Notes: generated by a model from the sequence alone, not told the origin. A stretch of 64,000 nt of DNA from Muscardinus avellanarius (GCA_963383645.1 OY726572.1:26170792-26234791), one strand, 5' to 3'. Numbered from the stretch's first letter, positions 45,060 through 55,175 are shown. A program made the numbers and translations.

Positions 45060-45255
45060 ATAAATGGTTGTGGTGGTGCATGCTTGATCCCGTTATTTGG
45101 GATGGTGAGACAAGAGGATCACAGGTTCAATACTAACCTCAGTAACTTAGAGACACCCCTAGCAATTAGCGAGTTTTAAAAATTTTTAATATAATAGAGC
45201 TGGGAGTATAGCTCGGAGGTAGAATGCCCCTGGGTTTACTCTCCATTAGGAAAAA
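45060..45255 (+). mobile_element. Composite SINE, type IV
   Basis: ggttgtggtggtgcatgc to tttactctccattagg. Confidence 0.83.
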
Positions 45256-45262
45256 TGGTAGT

Positions 45263-45484
45263 AGCCGGGCGTGGTGGCGCACGCTTGTAATCCCAGCATT
45301 TGGGAGGCTGAGGCTGGAGGATCATGGTTCGCGGACAGCCTCAGCTACTTAGTGAGGCCCTCAGCAACTCAGTGAGACCCTGTTTCAAAATAAAGAATAA
45401 AAAATAGGGCAGGGGGTATAGCTCGAAGGTCGAATGCCCCTGGGTTCCATCCCCAGACCCGCCAAAAAAAAAAAAAAAAAAAAG
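45263..45484 (+). mobile_element. Composite SINE, type III
   Basis: gccgggcgtggtggcgcacg to ccccagacccgc; aatggtagt / aaaggtagt flank. Confidence 0.94.
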
Positions 45485-45599
45485 GTAGTGCTGAGATGAT
45501 AGAAAGCCAGCAGAAAGATGGTTACGTCTTTAGAGTATTTGCCCCCTCATTTTTCCTGTTATAGAAATCAGGCTTTTTTTTTCTTTTCCTTTTTTATTC

Positions 45600-45795
45600 A
45601 TTTTCTTTCTTTTGAGGTACTGGTGATTGAACTACATCTGAGCTAAACCCTCCTTTTTGTTTTTTATTTTGAAGCAGGCTCTCACTAAGTTACAGAGGGC
45701 CTCACTAAGTAACTGAGGGTAGCCACAAACTTGGCGATTCTCCTCTCAGCCTCCCAAGTACCAGGATTACAAGTGTGTGCCGCACACCCGGCAGA
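45600..45795 (-). mobile_element. Composite SINE, type IV
   Basis: ggtactggtgattgaact to cgcacacccggc; gaaatcagg repeats on both sides (45564, 45796). Confidence 0.86.
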
Positions 45796-45934
45796 AATCA
45801 GGTTGTAAAGCAGATTTTTGTACTCAGCAACTTTGGCTACACGCGTTAATCAAGTTTACAAGATAATGGATAGTGGCTGAGGTTGATCAGTGGTTCCAAG
45901 CTTACTCTTGGTCGTGCATCATCCCTGCTGGCAC

Positions 45935-46190
45935 ACACTCCCATAATCCCAATACTCGGAAGGCTGAGACAGGATGATTGCGGGTTGGCGGCCAGCCTCA
46001 GCAGCTTATCCAGGCCCTCTTCGATTTAGTGAGACCCTTTTTCCAAATAAAAAAGCTAGACATAGTGGTGCACGCCTGTAAGCCCAGTGCTTGAGACAGA
46101 AAAAGCACAGGTTCGTTACCAGCCTCAGTAATTTAGCGAGACTCTCACAACCTAGCAGGTCCCTGTTTCAAAACACACAAGAATGGATTA
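45935..46190 (+). mobile_element. SINE pieces
   Basis: Left half 45935-46055 then another copy lacking its ID half, 46056-46180. Confidence 0.78.
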
Positions 46191-46228
46191 AGTAAGGTGT
46201 TAATCAGACTCTTTTTGTTATTTTGCAG

Positions 46229-46271
46229 CTTTAACCGCCTATACTTACTTGACCATTTTTGATCTTTTTAG
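46229..46271 (+). CDS. SLC30A6: SLC30A6 exon 4 (TM2 first half)
   Basis: 43 bp, acceptor ttattttgcag, donor gtaagt. It completes A59 and encodes L60-F72 plus two bases of S73: LTAYTYLTIFDLF. TM2 carries Asp70 of the family metal site; the position four residues earlier, usually His, is Leu66. Confidence 0.95.
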
Positions 46272-46461
46272 GTAAGTTTTTATATGTCTCCTTAATGTTT
46301 TAAAGCAAATAAGGATTTGTTACAACGAATTTATGAAGAAGTTTTCTTTGCCTAAAGGAAAGTAATTTGCTAAATAAATAAAATTTTCAACCTAGAACAT
46401 ATTCACAAGTAATAGAGACATAACAGAAGAAAATATTACATTTATATAACAACAGAAAATA

Positions 46462-46655
46462 AATATCCCACCAGGCGTGGCGGCTCATGCCTGTTATCCC
46501 AGGATGTGGGAGGCTGAGACAGGAGGATTGCAGGTTTGAGGCCAGCCTCAGCAACTTACTGAGACTTTTTTTAAAAATAAGAGAGTTTGAGATCTGGCTC
46601 AGAGGTTAAACATCCCTGGGTTTAATCCCCAGTAAAAACAGCAGCAAAAAGGTTA
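46462..46655 (+). mobile_element. Composite SINE
   Basis: ccaggcgtggcggctcatg to taatccccagta; short linker. Confidence 0.86.
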
Positions 46656-46697
46656 ATTCTGCCTAAATTAAAAGCACACAAGTCTGTTCTAATGTTT

Positions 46698-47265
46698 ACA
46701 GTAGCCCCCCTTTATCAATGTATGTTTTTTTGTTTGTTTGTTTGTTTGTCCGTGGGACATTCTACCTCTGAGCTGCAGGCCCAGCCCTATTTTTCATACT
46801 TTATTTAGAAATAGGGTCTCATTAAGTTGTAGAGGGCCGCATGAAGCAGCTGAAGCTGGCCTTGATCCTGCAGTCCTCCTGTCTCAGCCTCCCAAGTACT
46901 GGGATTACAGGTGTCCCCCCACCACACTCAGCTCACGGTTTCTTTTTCAACTGTTTTATTTACCCATGGTCAGTTGCAGTCCAAAAATGTTACATGGAAA
47001 ATTGCAGAAATAAGCACTTCGTAAGATTTAGATTGCCCGCCTTCCTGAGTGATGTGTTCAGATCTGGCACCATCCTGCGTGGCAGCCCAGGACGGGAGGC
47101 ATTCCTTTGCCGAGTGTTCTATTCTGTCTCAGCCCTGCTTGTTATTAGTAGCCGGCTCCGTTATCAGATCGGCCGGCTGCTGCAGTGCATGGAGCCTGGT
47201 TCAAGTCGTGCTCACGCGGTAGCACGCCACCACGGCACAGTCTAGTGTCATTCGCTGCGCTTCAC
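46698..47265 (+). mobile_element. Tigger-like DNA transposon fossil, split by a SINE
   Basis: tacagtagccccccttta-like end at 46698 resembles a Tigger terminal repeat. After an antisense SINE (46727-46931), the text cggtttctttttcaactg, acccatggtcagttgcagtc, catggaaaattgcagaaata and gttatcagatcggccgg follow the internal order I recall for Tigger (pogo-type) elements. GC-rich and CpG-bearing, no transposase frame. Confidence 0.7.
46727..46931 (-). mobile_element. Composite SINE inside the Tigger fossil
   Basis: (GTTT)n tail, short right half, body to ccaccacactcagct. Confidence 0.88.
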
Positions 47266-47289
47266 CCCATGAAAGCGGCGTCGCAGCTG

Positions 47290-47462
47290 CGCGGGGCGCG
47301 CCTGTAAGCCCAGCACTGGGGGCTGCGACCAGAGGGCCACGGGTTCACAGCCAGCCTCAGCAACTTGGCAAGATGCGGTTTCAAAATCAAAAATAAAATA
47401 GGGCTGGGGTGTAGCTCAGAAGTAGAATGCCCTTGGGTTCAATCCCCTGTACCGTTAAAAAG
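47290..47462 (+). mobile_element. Composite SINE
   Basis: ggggcgcgcctgtaagcc to caatcccctgtacc. Confidence 0.83.
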
Positions 47463-47659
47463 AAAAATAATTAGAAGTCTAGGTAGCAAATAGCTGAGTA
47501 ACCTGAGAAGATATTCCTCAAACAAAAACCAAGTTTTGCTAATTTTTAAAGTGTTCTACAATTTGATAAGATAAAGAACAAGAAAGAAAACAAAACATTT
47601 ACAACACATACTGTTCACAGAAAAGGAAATATAAATGGCTTTTTTGAAGAGTCGCTCAT

Positions 47660-47829
47660 CCCTACCTGGGTAGAGTAGCACCTGCCTGTAACCCCAGTAC
47701 TTGGGAGGCTGAGACAGGAGGGTCACAAGTTTGAGGTCAGCCTGGGTTACTTAGCAAGACCCTTGTGTCAAAGGAAAAAATAGAAAGGGCTGAAGGTGTA
47801 ACACACACCTGGGTTCAATCCCCAGTACA

Positions 47830-47885
<56 letters not shown>
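47660..47885 (+). mobile_element. Composite SINE with (CA)n tail
   Basis: Diverged copy with shortened ID half; about 28 CA units 47828-47884. Confidence 0.87.
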
Positions 47886-47887
<2 letters not shown>

Positions 47888-48004
47888 GTTCAACCCTCAC
47901 TCACAGTAAGAGAAATGCAAACTAAATTCCTCAGAGATGCTGTGTTTTACCTATGAGATAGGACAGATGTAAGTAAAAGTTTGAATATATAATCAGGCTC
48001 CCAT

Positions 48005-48194
48005 AGCCGGGCGTGGTGGCGCACGCTTGTAATCCCCGCGCTTGGGAGGCAGAGACAGGAGGATCGCGCAGGTTCGAAGCCAGCCACGCGCGCTGGTTTA
48101 GGAGACCCTGTTTCCAAATAAAAAATGTAAAAATAGGTGTGGGAGTGTAGCCCGGAGGTAGAAGAGCTTCCAGGAACCCCAGTACCACCAAAAA

Positions 48195-48230
<36 letters not shown>
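48005..48230 (+). mobile_element. Composite SINE, type I, near-consensus
   Basis: Perfect 15-bp duplication taatcaggctcccat at 47990-48004 and 48231-48245; (AAAT)n tail. Confidence 0.96.
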
Positions 48231-48234
<4 letters not shown>

Positions 48235-48245
48235 CAGGCTCCCAT

Positions 48246-48422
48246 GTTGGCACCCACCTGTAATCCCAGTCTTGGGAGGTTGAGGCAGGAGGATTGAAGG
48301 TTTAAAGACAGCCTCAGCAAGTAATGAGACTCTCATCAACCTGTCAAGACAGTGTGTGAAATAAAATAGGGCTGGGATATAGCTCAGGGGTAGAATGCCT
48401 GTGGGTTCTATCCTTAGTACCA
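48246..48422 (+). mobile_element. Composite SINE, type IV
   Basis: ggcacccacctgtaatcc to tccttagtacc; left end lost. Confidence 0.84.
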
Positions 48423-48423
48423 C

Positions 48424-48521
<98 letters not shown>

Positions 48522-48597
48522 AGGGAGGGAGGGAGGGAGGGAGGGAGGGAGGGAGGGATAGAGAGAGAGGGAGGGAGGGAGGGAGGGAGGGAGGGAA
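48423..48597 (+). repeat. Compound purine microsatellite
   Basis: (GAAA)n 48423-48472, (GA)n 48473-48513, (GGGA)n 48514-48597 with a short gatagagaga break. About 175 purines with few interruptions, grown from a SINE tail. Confidence 0.97.
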
Positions 48598-48624
48598 ATG
48601 AGTTGAAAAATTTCTAATAAAAAT

Positions 48625-48812
48625 CCTGGCATGGTGCATGCCTGACTTTTTGTTAGTATTTACAGTATTTAGGAGGCTGAGAAAGGAGGATCACAGGTCT
48701 GAGACCAGCCTCAGCAATTTAATGAGACCCTGTTTCAACATTTAAAAAAAAAAAAAAGGCTGGAGGTATAGCCTGGAGGTAGAATGGCCTTGGGTTCAAT
48801 TCCCAGCGCGCG

Positions 48813-48853
<41 letters not shown>
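48625..48853 (+). mobile_element. Composite SINE with (CG)/(CA) tail
   Basis: Diverged copy with an inserted stretch near 48645; gcgcgcacgcgcgc then (CA)n. Confidence 0.84.
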
Positions 48854-48856
<3 letters not shown>

Positions 48857-48864
48857 ATAAAAAT

Positions 48865-49023
48865 TAGCTGGCGTGATGGCACATGCCTGTAATCCCAGTA
48901 CTTTGGAGGCTAGGACAAGGGTATCACTATCACAGGTTTGGGCCCAGACTCTGAGCAACCTAGGGAGACCCAGTTTCTATATACAAATCTTGGAGATAGA
49001 ATACCCCTGGGCTCAATTCCCAG

Positions 49024-49058
<35 letters not shown>
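48865..49058 (+). mobile_element. Composite SINE with (CA)n tail
   Basis: gctggcgtgatggcacatg to caattcccagt; part of the ID half deleted. Confidence 0.84.
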
Positions 49059-49060
<2 letters not shown>

Positions 49061-49234
49061 CTACAGGTAACTCTTGAGATGTAGTTCACATTTCTTAGAG
49101 TGATGTTTAATATATTCATAGAATTGTGTCTCTATCTTTGTGATAAATTTTCTAACATTTTTATTACCCAAAAAAGAAAGCGTGCTCCCTGGCTGGGCAG
49201 TGGCTACACCTTTTAATTTTGACATGAGGTCTTT

Positions 49235-49416
49235 TGTTGTTGTTGTTGTTGTTGTTGGTATTGGGGTTCCTGGAAGCCCTTCTACCTCCGGGCTACACTC
49301 CCAGACCTATTTTTTTATACTTTGTATTTGGAAACAGGGTCTCTTAAGCCAGCGTGATTCTCCTGTCTCTACCTCCCAAGCGCGAGGATTACAAGCGTGC
49401 GCCACCACGCCCAGCA
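49235..49416 (-). mobile_element. Composite SINE, type I, with (TTG)n
   Basis: Perfect 14-bp gacatgaggtcttt at 49221-49234 and 49417-49430. The 7SL half is internally shortened. Confidence 0.95.
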
Positions 49417-49420
49417 GACA

Positions 49421-49524
49421 TGAGGTCTTTCTAAATTGCTGAGGTTTGATCACCTCAAACTTGAGGTCCTTTTGCCTCAGCCTTCTGGGTATTGGGGTTA
49501 CAGGCATGTGTCTCAATGCCTGGC
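49421..49524 (-). mobile_element. Old B1 monomer
   Basis: acatgaggtctttctaaat, cctcaaacttgaggtcc, ggggttacaggcatgtg; host of the preceding insertion. Confidence 0.75.
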
Positions 49525-49564
49525 TCCTTTGCCCATTTTTTAGTTGGATTTTTAAAATTTCTTG

Positions 49565-49770
49565 TTATGTGCGTGGGATGGAACCCAGGGACATTCTACC
49601 TCTGACCTACACCCTCAGCCCTACTTTTATTTTTATCTTGAAACAGGGTCTCACTAGGTTGATGAGATTCTCGGTACTTGCTAAGGCTGTCCTTGAAACT
49701 GTCCTCAAGATTGACACTTCTGTGTCAGTCTCCCAAGTACTGGGATTACAGTACTTGGCATGCCTGGCAT
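49565..49770 (-). mobile_element. Composite SINE in L1
   Basis: gggatggaacccagggac to catgcctggc; diverged. Confidence 0.83.
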
Positions 49771-49839
49771 TTTTATTTATTGTTTAGTTCTAATAGTTCT
49801 TTATGTATTCTAGATACAACCCCCCCACACTCACACACT

Positions 49840-49840
<1 letters not shown>

Positions 49841-49890
<50 letters not shown>

Positions 49891-50127
49891 GGTATTGGGA
49901 TTAAACTAGGGACTTTCTACCTCTGAGCTTCATGCCAGCTTTTTTTTTTTTTTTTTTTTTTTCAGAACTGGGGATTAAACCCAGGGGACATGTTTTTTAT
50001 TTTGAAACAGGGTCTCACTAAATTGTGGAGGGTCTTACAAGTTGCTAAAGCTGGCCGCAAACCTGTGATCCTCCTGTCTCAGCCTCCCAAGTACTGGTAT
50101 TACACCTGTGCGCTACAACACCTAGCT
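49841..50127 (-). mobile_element. (TTCT)n and two SINEs
   Basis: (TTCT)n 49841-49889, right half to 49938, poly-T, then a full copy to caacacctagct. Confidence 0.85.
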
Positions 50128-50240
50128 TTTTTTTTTTTTTTAAAGTGCTTGTATCTTGTCTAAAAAAACCACTGCCTAATCCAGTATCATGACAAATTAC
50201 ACCTTTTCTTTTTCCTAAGCGTTTTATAATTTTAGCTTTT

Positions 50241-50456
50241 TTTGTGTGTGTGGTACTGGGGATGGAACCCAGGGGCATTCTACCTCCAAGCTACCCCCTC
50301 AGCCCTACTTTTTATTCTTTATTTTGAAATAGGGTTTCACTGAGTTGCAAAGGGCCTCACTAAGTACCTGAGGCTGTCTACAAACCGCAATCCTCCTGTC
50401 TCAGCCTCTCAAATGCTGGGATTACAGATTACAAGCACGTTGCATGATGCCTTGCT
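50241..50456 (-). mobile_element. Composite SINE in L1
   Basis: 13-bp aattttagctttt at 50228-50240 and 50457-50469; an internal gattacagattacaa duplication. Confidence 0.93.
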
Positions 50457-50634
50457 AATTTTAGCTTTTATATTTGAATCTTTGATCCATCTTAAGTTAA
50501 TTTTTGTATATGGTGTAAAGGTCAAAATTCATTCTTTCTCATGTAGATAACCACTTGCCCCGTTAACATTTTATTAAAGACTGCTCTTCCCCATTTAATT
50601 ATTTTGGTACCCTGGTTTAAAAAAAGTCAACTCA

Positions 50635-50844
50635 AAGCCAGGCATGGTGGCGCATGCTTGTAATCCCAGCACATGGGAGGCTGAGAGGAGGATCGCACAG
50701 GTTCTAAGCCAGCCTCAGCTACTTAGTGAGGCTCTCAGCAACTTAGTGAGATCTTGTTTCCAAATTAAAAAAAATAATAATAAGTCTGGGAGTATAACCC
50801 AGAGGTAGAAAGCCCCTGGGTTCCACCCCCAGCACCAAAAAAAA
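50635..50844 (+). mobile_element. Composite SINE, type II
   Basis: aaaaagtcaactca at 50621-50634 and 50845-50858. Confidence 0.94.
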
Positions 50845-50858
50845 AAAAAGTCAACTCA

Positions 50859-51638
50859 GCTGGGTGTGGTGGCGCACATTTGCATTCCCAGCATTCAGGA
50901 GGCTGAGACAGGAGGATGGAAGTTTGTGCCTAGCTTCAGCTACTTAGTGAGGTCCTTTGCAACTTAAGTGAGACCCTGTTTTCAAATAAAGGATCGCACA
51001 GGTTCGAAGCCAGCTTCAGCTACTTAGTGAGGCTCTCAGCAACTTAGTGAGATCCTGTTTCCAAATAAAATATAAAATAGGTCTGGGAATATAGCCCAGA
51101 GATAGAAAGCCTCTGGGTTCCACCCCCAGTGCCACAAAAAAAAAAAAGTAAATAAATATATAAAAATAAATAAATAAAAAATAAAGCCAGGCGTGGTGGC
51201 GCATGCTTGTAATCCCCACGCTTGGGAGGCCAAGACAGAAGGATCACGCAAGTTTGAAGCCAGCCTCAGCCTGGCTTAAGAGACCCTGTTTCCAAATAAA
51301 ATATAAAATAAACTAAGTAAAATAAAATAAAAAATAAATAGGGCTGGGGGTATAGGTAGGTGGTAGAATGCCTCTGGTTTCCATCCCCAGTACTGCAAAA
51401 ATTTATTTTTATTTTTTTTATTTTTATTTTTATTTTTTGGTCATACTGGGGTTCCTGGAAGCCCTTCTACCTCCGGGCTACACTCCCAGACCTATTTTTA
51501 CATTTTTATTTGGAAACAGGGTCTCCTAAGCCAGCGCGCGTGGCTGGCTTCGAACCTGTGCCATCCTCCTGTCTCTGCCTCCCAAGCGCGGGGATTACAA
51601 GCGTGCACCACCACGCCCGGCAACTGCAAAAATTTTAA
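50859..51638 (+). mobile_element. SINE cluster at the same L1 target
   Basis: Left half 50859-50990, left-truncated type II copy 50993-51180, left half 51186-51310, ID half 51335-51398, and an antisense type I copy (51405-51622) flanked by actgcaaaaattt (51392, 51623). A third target copy aaaaagtcaact lies at 51639-51650. Confidence 0.85.
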
Positions 51639-51668
51639 AAAAAGTCAACTTACTATAAATGAGTAAAG

Positions 51669-51670
<2 letters not shown>

Positions 51671-51700
<30 letters not shown>
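51671..51700 (+). repeat. (TG)n microsatellite
   Basis: 15 TG units inside the L1 fossil. Confidence 0.95.
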
Positions 51701-51701
<1 letters not shown>

Positions 51702-51828
51702 CTATGTCATTGATCTGTTGGTCTGCCCTTTTGCCAATAAAATCACTGCTGATTACTGTAGCTTTATAGTAACATTTGAAATTGGAAGTGTGAGTCTTCC
51801 AACTTTGTTTCATGATTGTTTTGACACA

Positions 51829-52022
51829 GGCATGGTGGTTATGCCTGTAATCCCAGTACTTGGGAGGCTGAGACAGGAAGATCTAAGGATCCAGGTCAGC
51901 CTCAACAACTTAACAAGACTGTCCGCAACTTAATAAGACCCTGTTTTTTTTTTTTTTTTTTTTTTTTTTAAAGTAGCTAGGAGTGTATTAGGTAGAAAGT
52001 TCTTGGGTTAAATCTCCAGGAC
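51829..52022 (+). mobile_element. Composite SINE with internal poly-T
   Basis: caggcatggtggttatgc to aaatctccaggac; 27 T in the linker, perhaps a tail remnant of a lost antisense insertion. Confidence 0.82.
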
Positions 52023-52023
52023 A

Positions 52024-52228
52024 GTCAGGCATGGTGGCACACATTTTTAATCCCAGCACTTGGGAGGCTGAGACAGGAGGATCGCACAGGTTCTAAGACA
52101 GCCTCAGCTACTAAGTGAGGATCTCAGCAACTTAGTGAGACCCTGTTTCCAAATAAAGAATAAAATAGGTCTGGAATTATACCCCGGAGGTAGAAAAGCC
52201 TCTGGGTTCCATCCCCAGTACCACAATG
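52024..52228 (+). mobile_element. Composite SINE, type II
   Basis: tccaggaca at 52015-52023 and 52229-52237. Confidence 0.92.
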
Positions 52229-52282
52229 TCCAGGACAAAAAAAAAAAAAAAAAAAAAGGATAAAAAGATTGTTTTGTCTAAA

Positions 52283-52665
52283 TAGGCACCTTAAAACATT
52301 GCTGGTGGGGGTATAAATTGGTGTAGCTCCTGAGGGCAATTGGCAGTATCAGTCAAATTTGAAAAATGTCTATGAACCTAGAAGTTAGCTCGGCGTGGTG
52401 GCACACTCATAATCTCAGCATTTGGGAGGCTGAGACAGGAGGGTCGTGGTTTGTGGATAGCCTCAGCTACTTAGTGAGGCCCTCTGCAATTCAGTGAGAC
52501 TCTGTTTAAAAAAAAAAAAAAAGAATAGAAAATAAGGCTGGGGTGTAGCTCAGAGGTAGAATGCCCCTATGTTCCATCCCAAGTACCACACACAAAAAAA
52601 ACAACCTAGAAGTTTCTTTTCCAGGAATATAGAGTATAGATATACTCCTGGGAGTGTGAGTTGTT
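52283..52665 (+). mobile_element. Old L1 fragment split by a SINE
   Basis: attgctggtgggggtataa, gggcaattggcagtatc, aacctagaagttt, ccaggaatat: L1 ORF2 3' wording. The SINE 52387-52602 inserted with a perfect 12-bp aacctagaagtt (52375, 52603). Confidence 0.82.
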
Positions 52666-52704
52666 TGTGAAGTTATTTAGTACAAAAGATTGCTAACAAA
52701 AGTA

Positions 52705-52830
52705 CATATTTTTAATTTAATTCAATTTTATTTTGTTTTGGAGTAACTAGGGATTGAATCCAGGGAGTTTCTACCTCCTACACCCTCAGATCCATTTTAT
52801 TTTTCTTATTTTTCTTCCTCCTCCTCCTCC

Positions 52831-52879
<49 letters not shown>

Positions 52880-52947
52880 ACTGGGGATGGAACCCAGGGC
52901 CATTCTACCTCTGAGCTACAACCCCAGCCCTATCTTTTATTATTTTT
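52705..52947 (-). mobile_element. SINE right halves with (GTT)n
   Basis: Remnant 52735-52800, (CCT)n, (GTT)n 52831-52879, then the right half of a SINE whose left half resumes at 53896. Confidence 0.84.
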
Positions 52948-53895
52948 TTGTTTTTTTGTGGGTTTTTTTGAAGATTTAAAGAAGTTTATTAAAAAGATAG
53001 AAATACAGAAGATAGTTACAGCCCCATGCCATTCTTGAATAGCATGGGGGGGTGGTTCAAGTGAATGCCCCACCAATGACCTCCATCTTGTTTATATAAT
53101 TCTGATGTAGTGAATGTCCCTGTAAGGTTCCTTCCCCAGCAAGGTGTCTCCTTTCACAAAGGTCAATCTCCTCCTCCCATCCTAGCTAGATTATTATGTA
53201 GATCTGTCTTTAGAAAGAGGAAGTCCTAGCTCCCCTCTCCTATGGACTTGCTAATTACTTTTAGCTAAGTCAATCTAAGTTTCAATAGCTGTTTGCTTCC
53301 TGATCAAAACCAAGACCAAGTCTTCCTTTACCCAGGTCTGCTATTTTGACATAATTATTTTTGAAATATATCTATTAATAATCAGACCTTTCTCAAATCT
53401 TCCCAAGCCATTCCCAATTCCCCTCTCTGTCTAGTAACTTCCTGATACCTGTCAGGCCAAAGGTAAATACAGAAAATACATTTTGACTTTTACAATTCTT
53501 ATTAACAGTTAACATGAGCTCAATTTCCATTAATTTTTCCCTCATTTCTATCACATGAATGTATATACCCCTTAGCAAAGGAATAAGGATGTTGAGTCGG
53601 TCATAAGCTGCTTCTAGCTGAACAGGGACGAAGTTGGGGGCCCCAGCTTTAGGATAACATTCATGCAGGGTGGTGGTGACGGAGTCAGATAGGTGAGTAT
53701 GTCTCTATAGCTATCCAAAGGGCTTTGGTAGATGTTTCTCTTTGGGTCTGCTCATACCACCATCTGATGTCTGAAAGATTCAAACCTATGAGACAACACT
53801 CACAATACAGGTTAACCATGAAAACCTAAACATAGCACTTAAATGAGAAGTTAAAACCTGTTTTGCTGACTTAGGCTGAATCACACAAAGGTGGG
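52948..53895 (-). mobile_element. Unclassified retroposed insert within a SINE
   Basis: About 945 bases of unique text split a SINE at its linker. At the left edge is a T-run (52948-52971) preceded, on the minus strand, by AATAAA (complement of 52985-52990) about 15 bases away. That is the signature of a polyadenylated RNA copied in reverse. A 61-codon minus frame (53393-53578) exists but I recognise no family. It could be an LTR or ERV-derived transcript, a 5'-truncated retroelement or a processed RNA. Confidence 0.55.
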
Positions 53896-54152
53896 TTATT
53901 CTTTATTTTGAAACAGGGTTTTACTGAGTTGCAAAGGGCCTCAGTAAGTAGCTGAAGCTGTCCATGAACCACAGTCCTCTGGTTTCAGCCTCCCAAATGC
54001 TGCGATTACAAGCGTATGCCACCACGCCCGGCCTCTATTTTTCTTATTTTTAAATAAGATCTTCTAAGTTCCAGACACTGGCCTGGGACGTAAGAACCTC
54101 CTGTCTTAACCTCCCAAGTACTGGGGTTACAGGTGTACACACTGTGTGGCTG
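53896..54152 (-). mobile_element. SINE left half and old B1 monomer
   Basis: Host left half 53896-54033 ending acgcccggcc, then a diverged B1 54036-54152. Confidence 0.82.
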
Positions 54153-54194
54153 CATATATATTATTTATGGTTACTTATGGTGCATTTGTACCAC

Positions 54195-54345
54195 TGAGTT
54201 CTCAAATATGAGCCTATGTCAGAATTATGTGGGAAGTCTTAAAATGCAAATTGCTCCATTTCCCGAATTCCTGATTCAGGACGTCTAGGATAAAGTCCAA
54301 GATGTTGCAATTCTGATTTTAGGTGAAACTGATGTGGCTGCTCTT
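54195..54345 (+). mobile_element. MER5A-like hAT-Charlie fossil
   Basis: agttctcaaatatgagcc, gtcagaattatgtgggaag, taaaatgcaaattgctcc, ctgattcaggacgtctagg, ggtgaaactgatgtggctg follow the MER5A consensus order I recall. Non-autonomous and ancient. Confidence 0.78.
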
Positions 54346-54497
54346 ATATATAGCACTGGTATATATAATCAAATATCAAGTAACCATGAACAGTACAGTC
54401 CAAACACTTTATATATTGATATGGAATAAGTAGAAGTACTAATGAGTAGAAAAACAAGCAACTGTGTATGGCATGGAGCAGTTTGTAAGATAAAAGA

Positions 54498-54612
54498 GCA
54501 GCCGAGCGTGGCAGTCGCCTGTAATGCAGTACATGAGAGGCTGAGACAGGAGGACTGCAGGTTTAAAACCAGTCTCAGCAACACAGTGAGAAAGTCGCCA
54601 ACCTGGGGGGGT
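54498..54612 (+). mobile_element. SINE left half
   Basis: gccgagcgtggcagtcgcc to gtgagaaagtcgcc; ID half absent. Confidence 0.8.
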
Positions 54613-54656
54613 AAGAATATATACATGTACACACACTTGCACACTACTCATTTACT

Positions 54657-54858
54657 TTTTTTTTTTTTTCCCCTGTGATACTGGGATTGAACTCAGGGGC
54701 ATTCTACCCGCAAGCTGCAACCTCAGCCCTATTTTAATTTTTATTTGGAAACAGTCTCACTAAGTTGCTGGGATCCTCTCTGAGTTGTTGAGGTTGGCCT
54801 TGTACCTGCGATCCTCCCAATTACTGAGATTACAGACATGTGTCACCACGCCTCGCTC
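54657..54858 (-). mobile_element. Composite SINE, type IV
   Basis: Poly-T, gggattgaactcagggg to cacgcctcgct. Confidence 0.86.
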
Positions 54859-54947
54859 ATATCTTTTAATTGAGAGCATTAATGCCAGGATGTTGTTATT
54901 AAACCGTAGAGAGTCATGAGAACTGATATGTACATATAAGTAAAATT

Positions 54948-55175
54948 ATTATTATTATTGTTATTTATTTTATTATTATTATTTTTTTTTTGGTGATACT
55001 GGGGTTCCTGGAAGCCCTTCTACCTCCGGGCTACACTCCCAGACCTATTTTATACTTTTTTATTTTTGGAAACAGGGTCTCTTAAGCCAGCAGGGCTGGC
55101 TTCGAACCAGGGTGATCTTCCTGTCTCCGCCTCCCAAGCGCGGGGATTACAAGTGTGCGCCACCACGCCCGGCCT
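54948..55175 (-). mobile_element. Composite SINE, type I, with (ATT)n
   Basis: Perfect 15-bp catataagtaaaatt at 54933-54947 and 55176-55190. Confidence 0.95.

Larger units (their letters stand above)
49525..51828 (-). mobile_element. Antisense L1 ORF2 fossil cut up by SINEs
   Basis: Pieces in collinear antisense order: cctttgcccattttttag (49528), agttctttatgtattctag (49793), ctgcctaatccagtatcatg (50172), gatccatcttaagttaat (50482), ccatttaattattttggtacc (50591) and tctatgtcattgatctg to cttccaactttgtttcatg (51701-51820). All match the ORF2 stretch in mammalian L1 read in reverse. At least seven SINEs separate them. Confidence 0.85.

Noticed and set aside
47947..48639. A 230-codon minus frame, the longest in the window
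   Set aside because: It is made of the purine microsatellite read as Ser-Leu-Pro repeats plus antisense SINEs.
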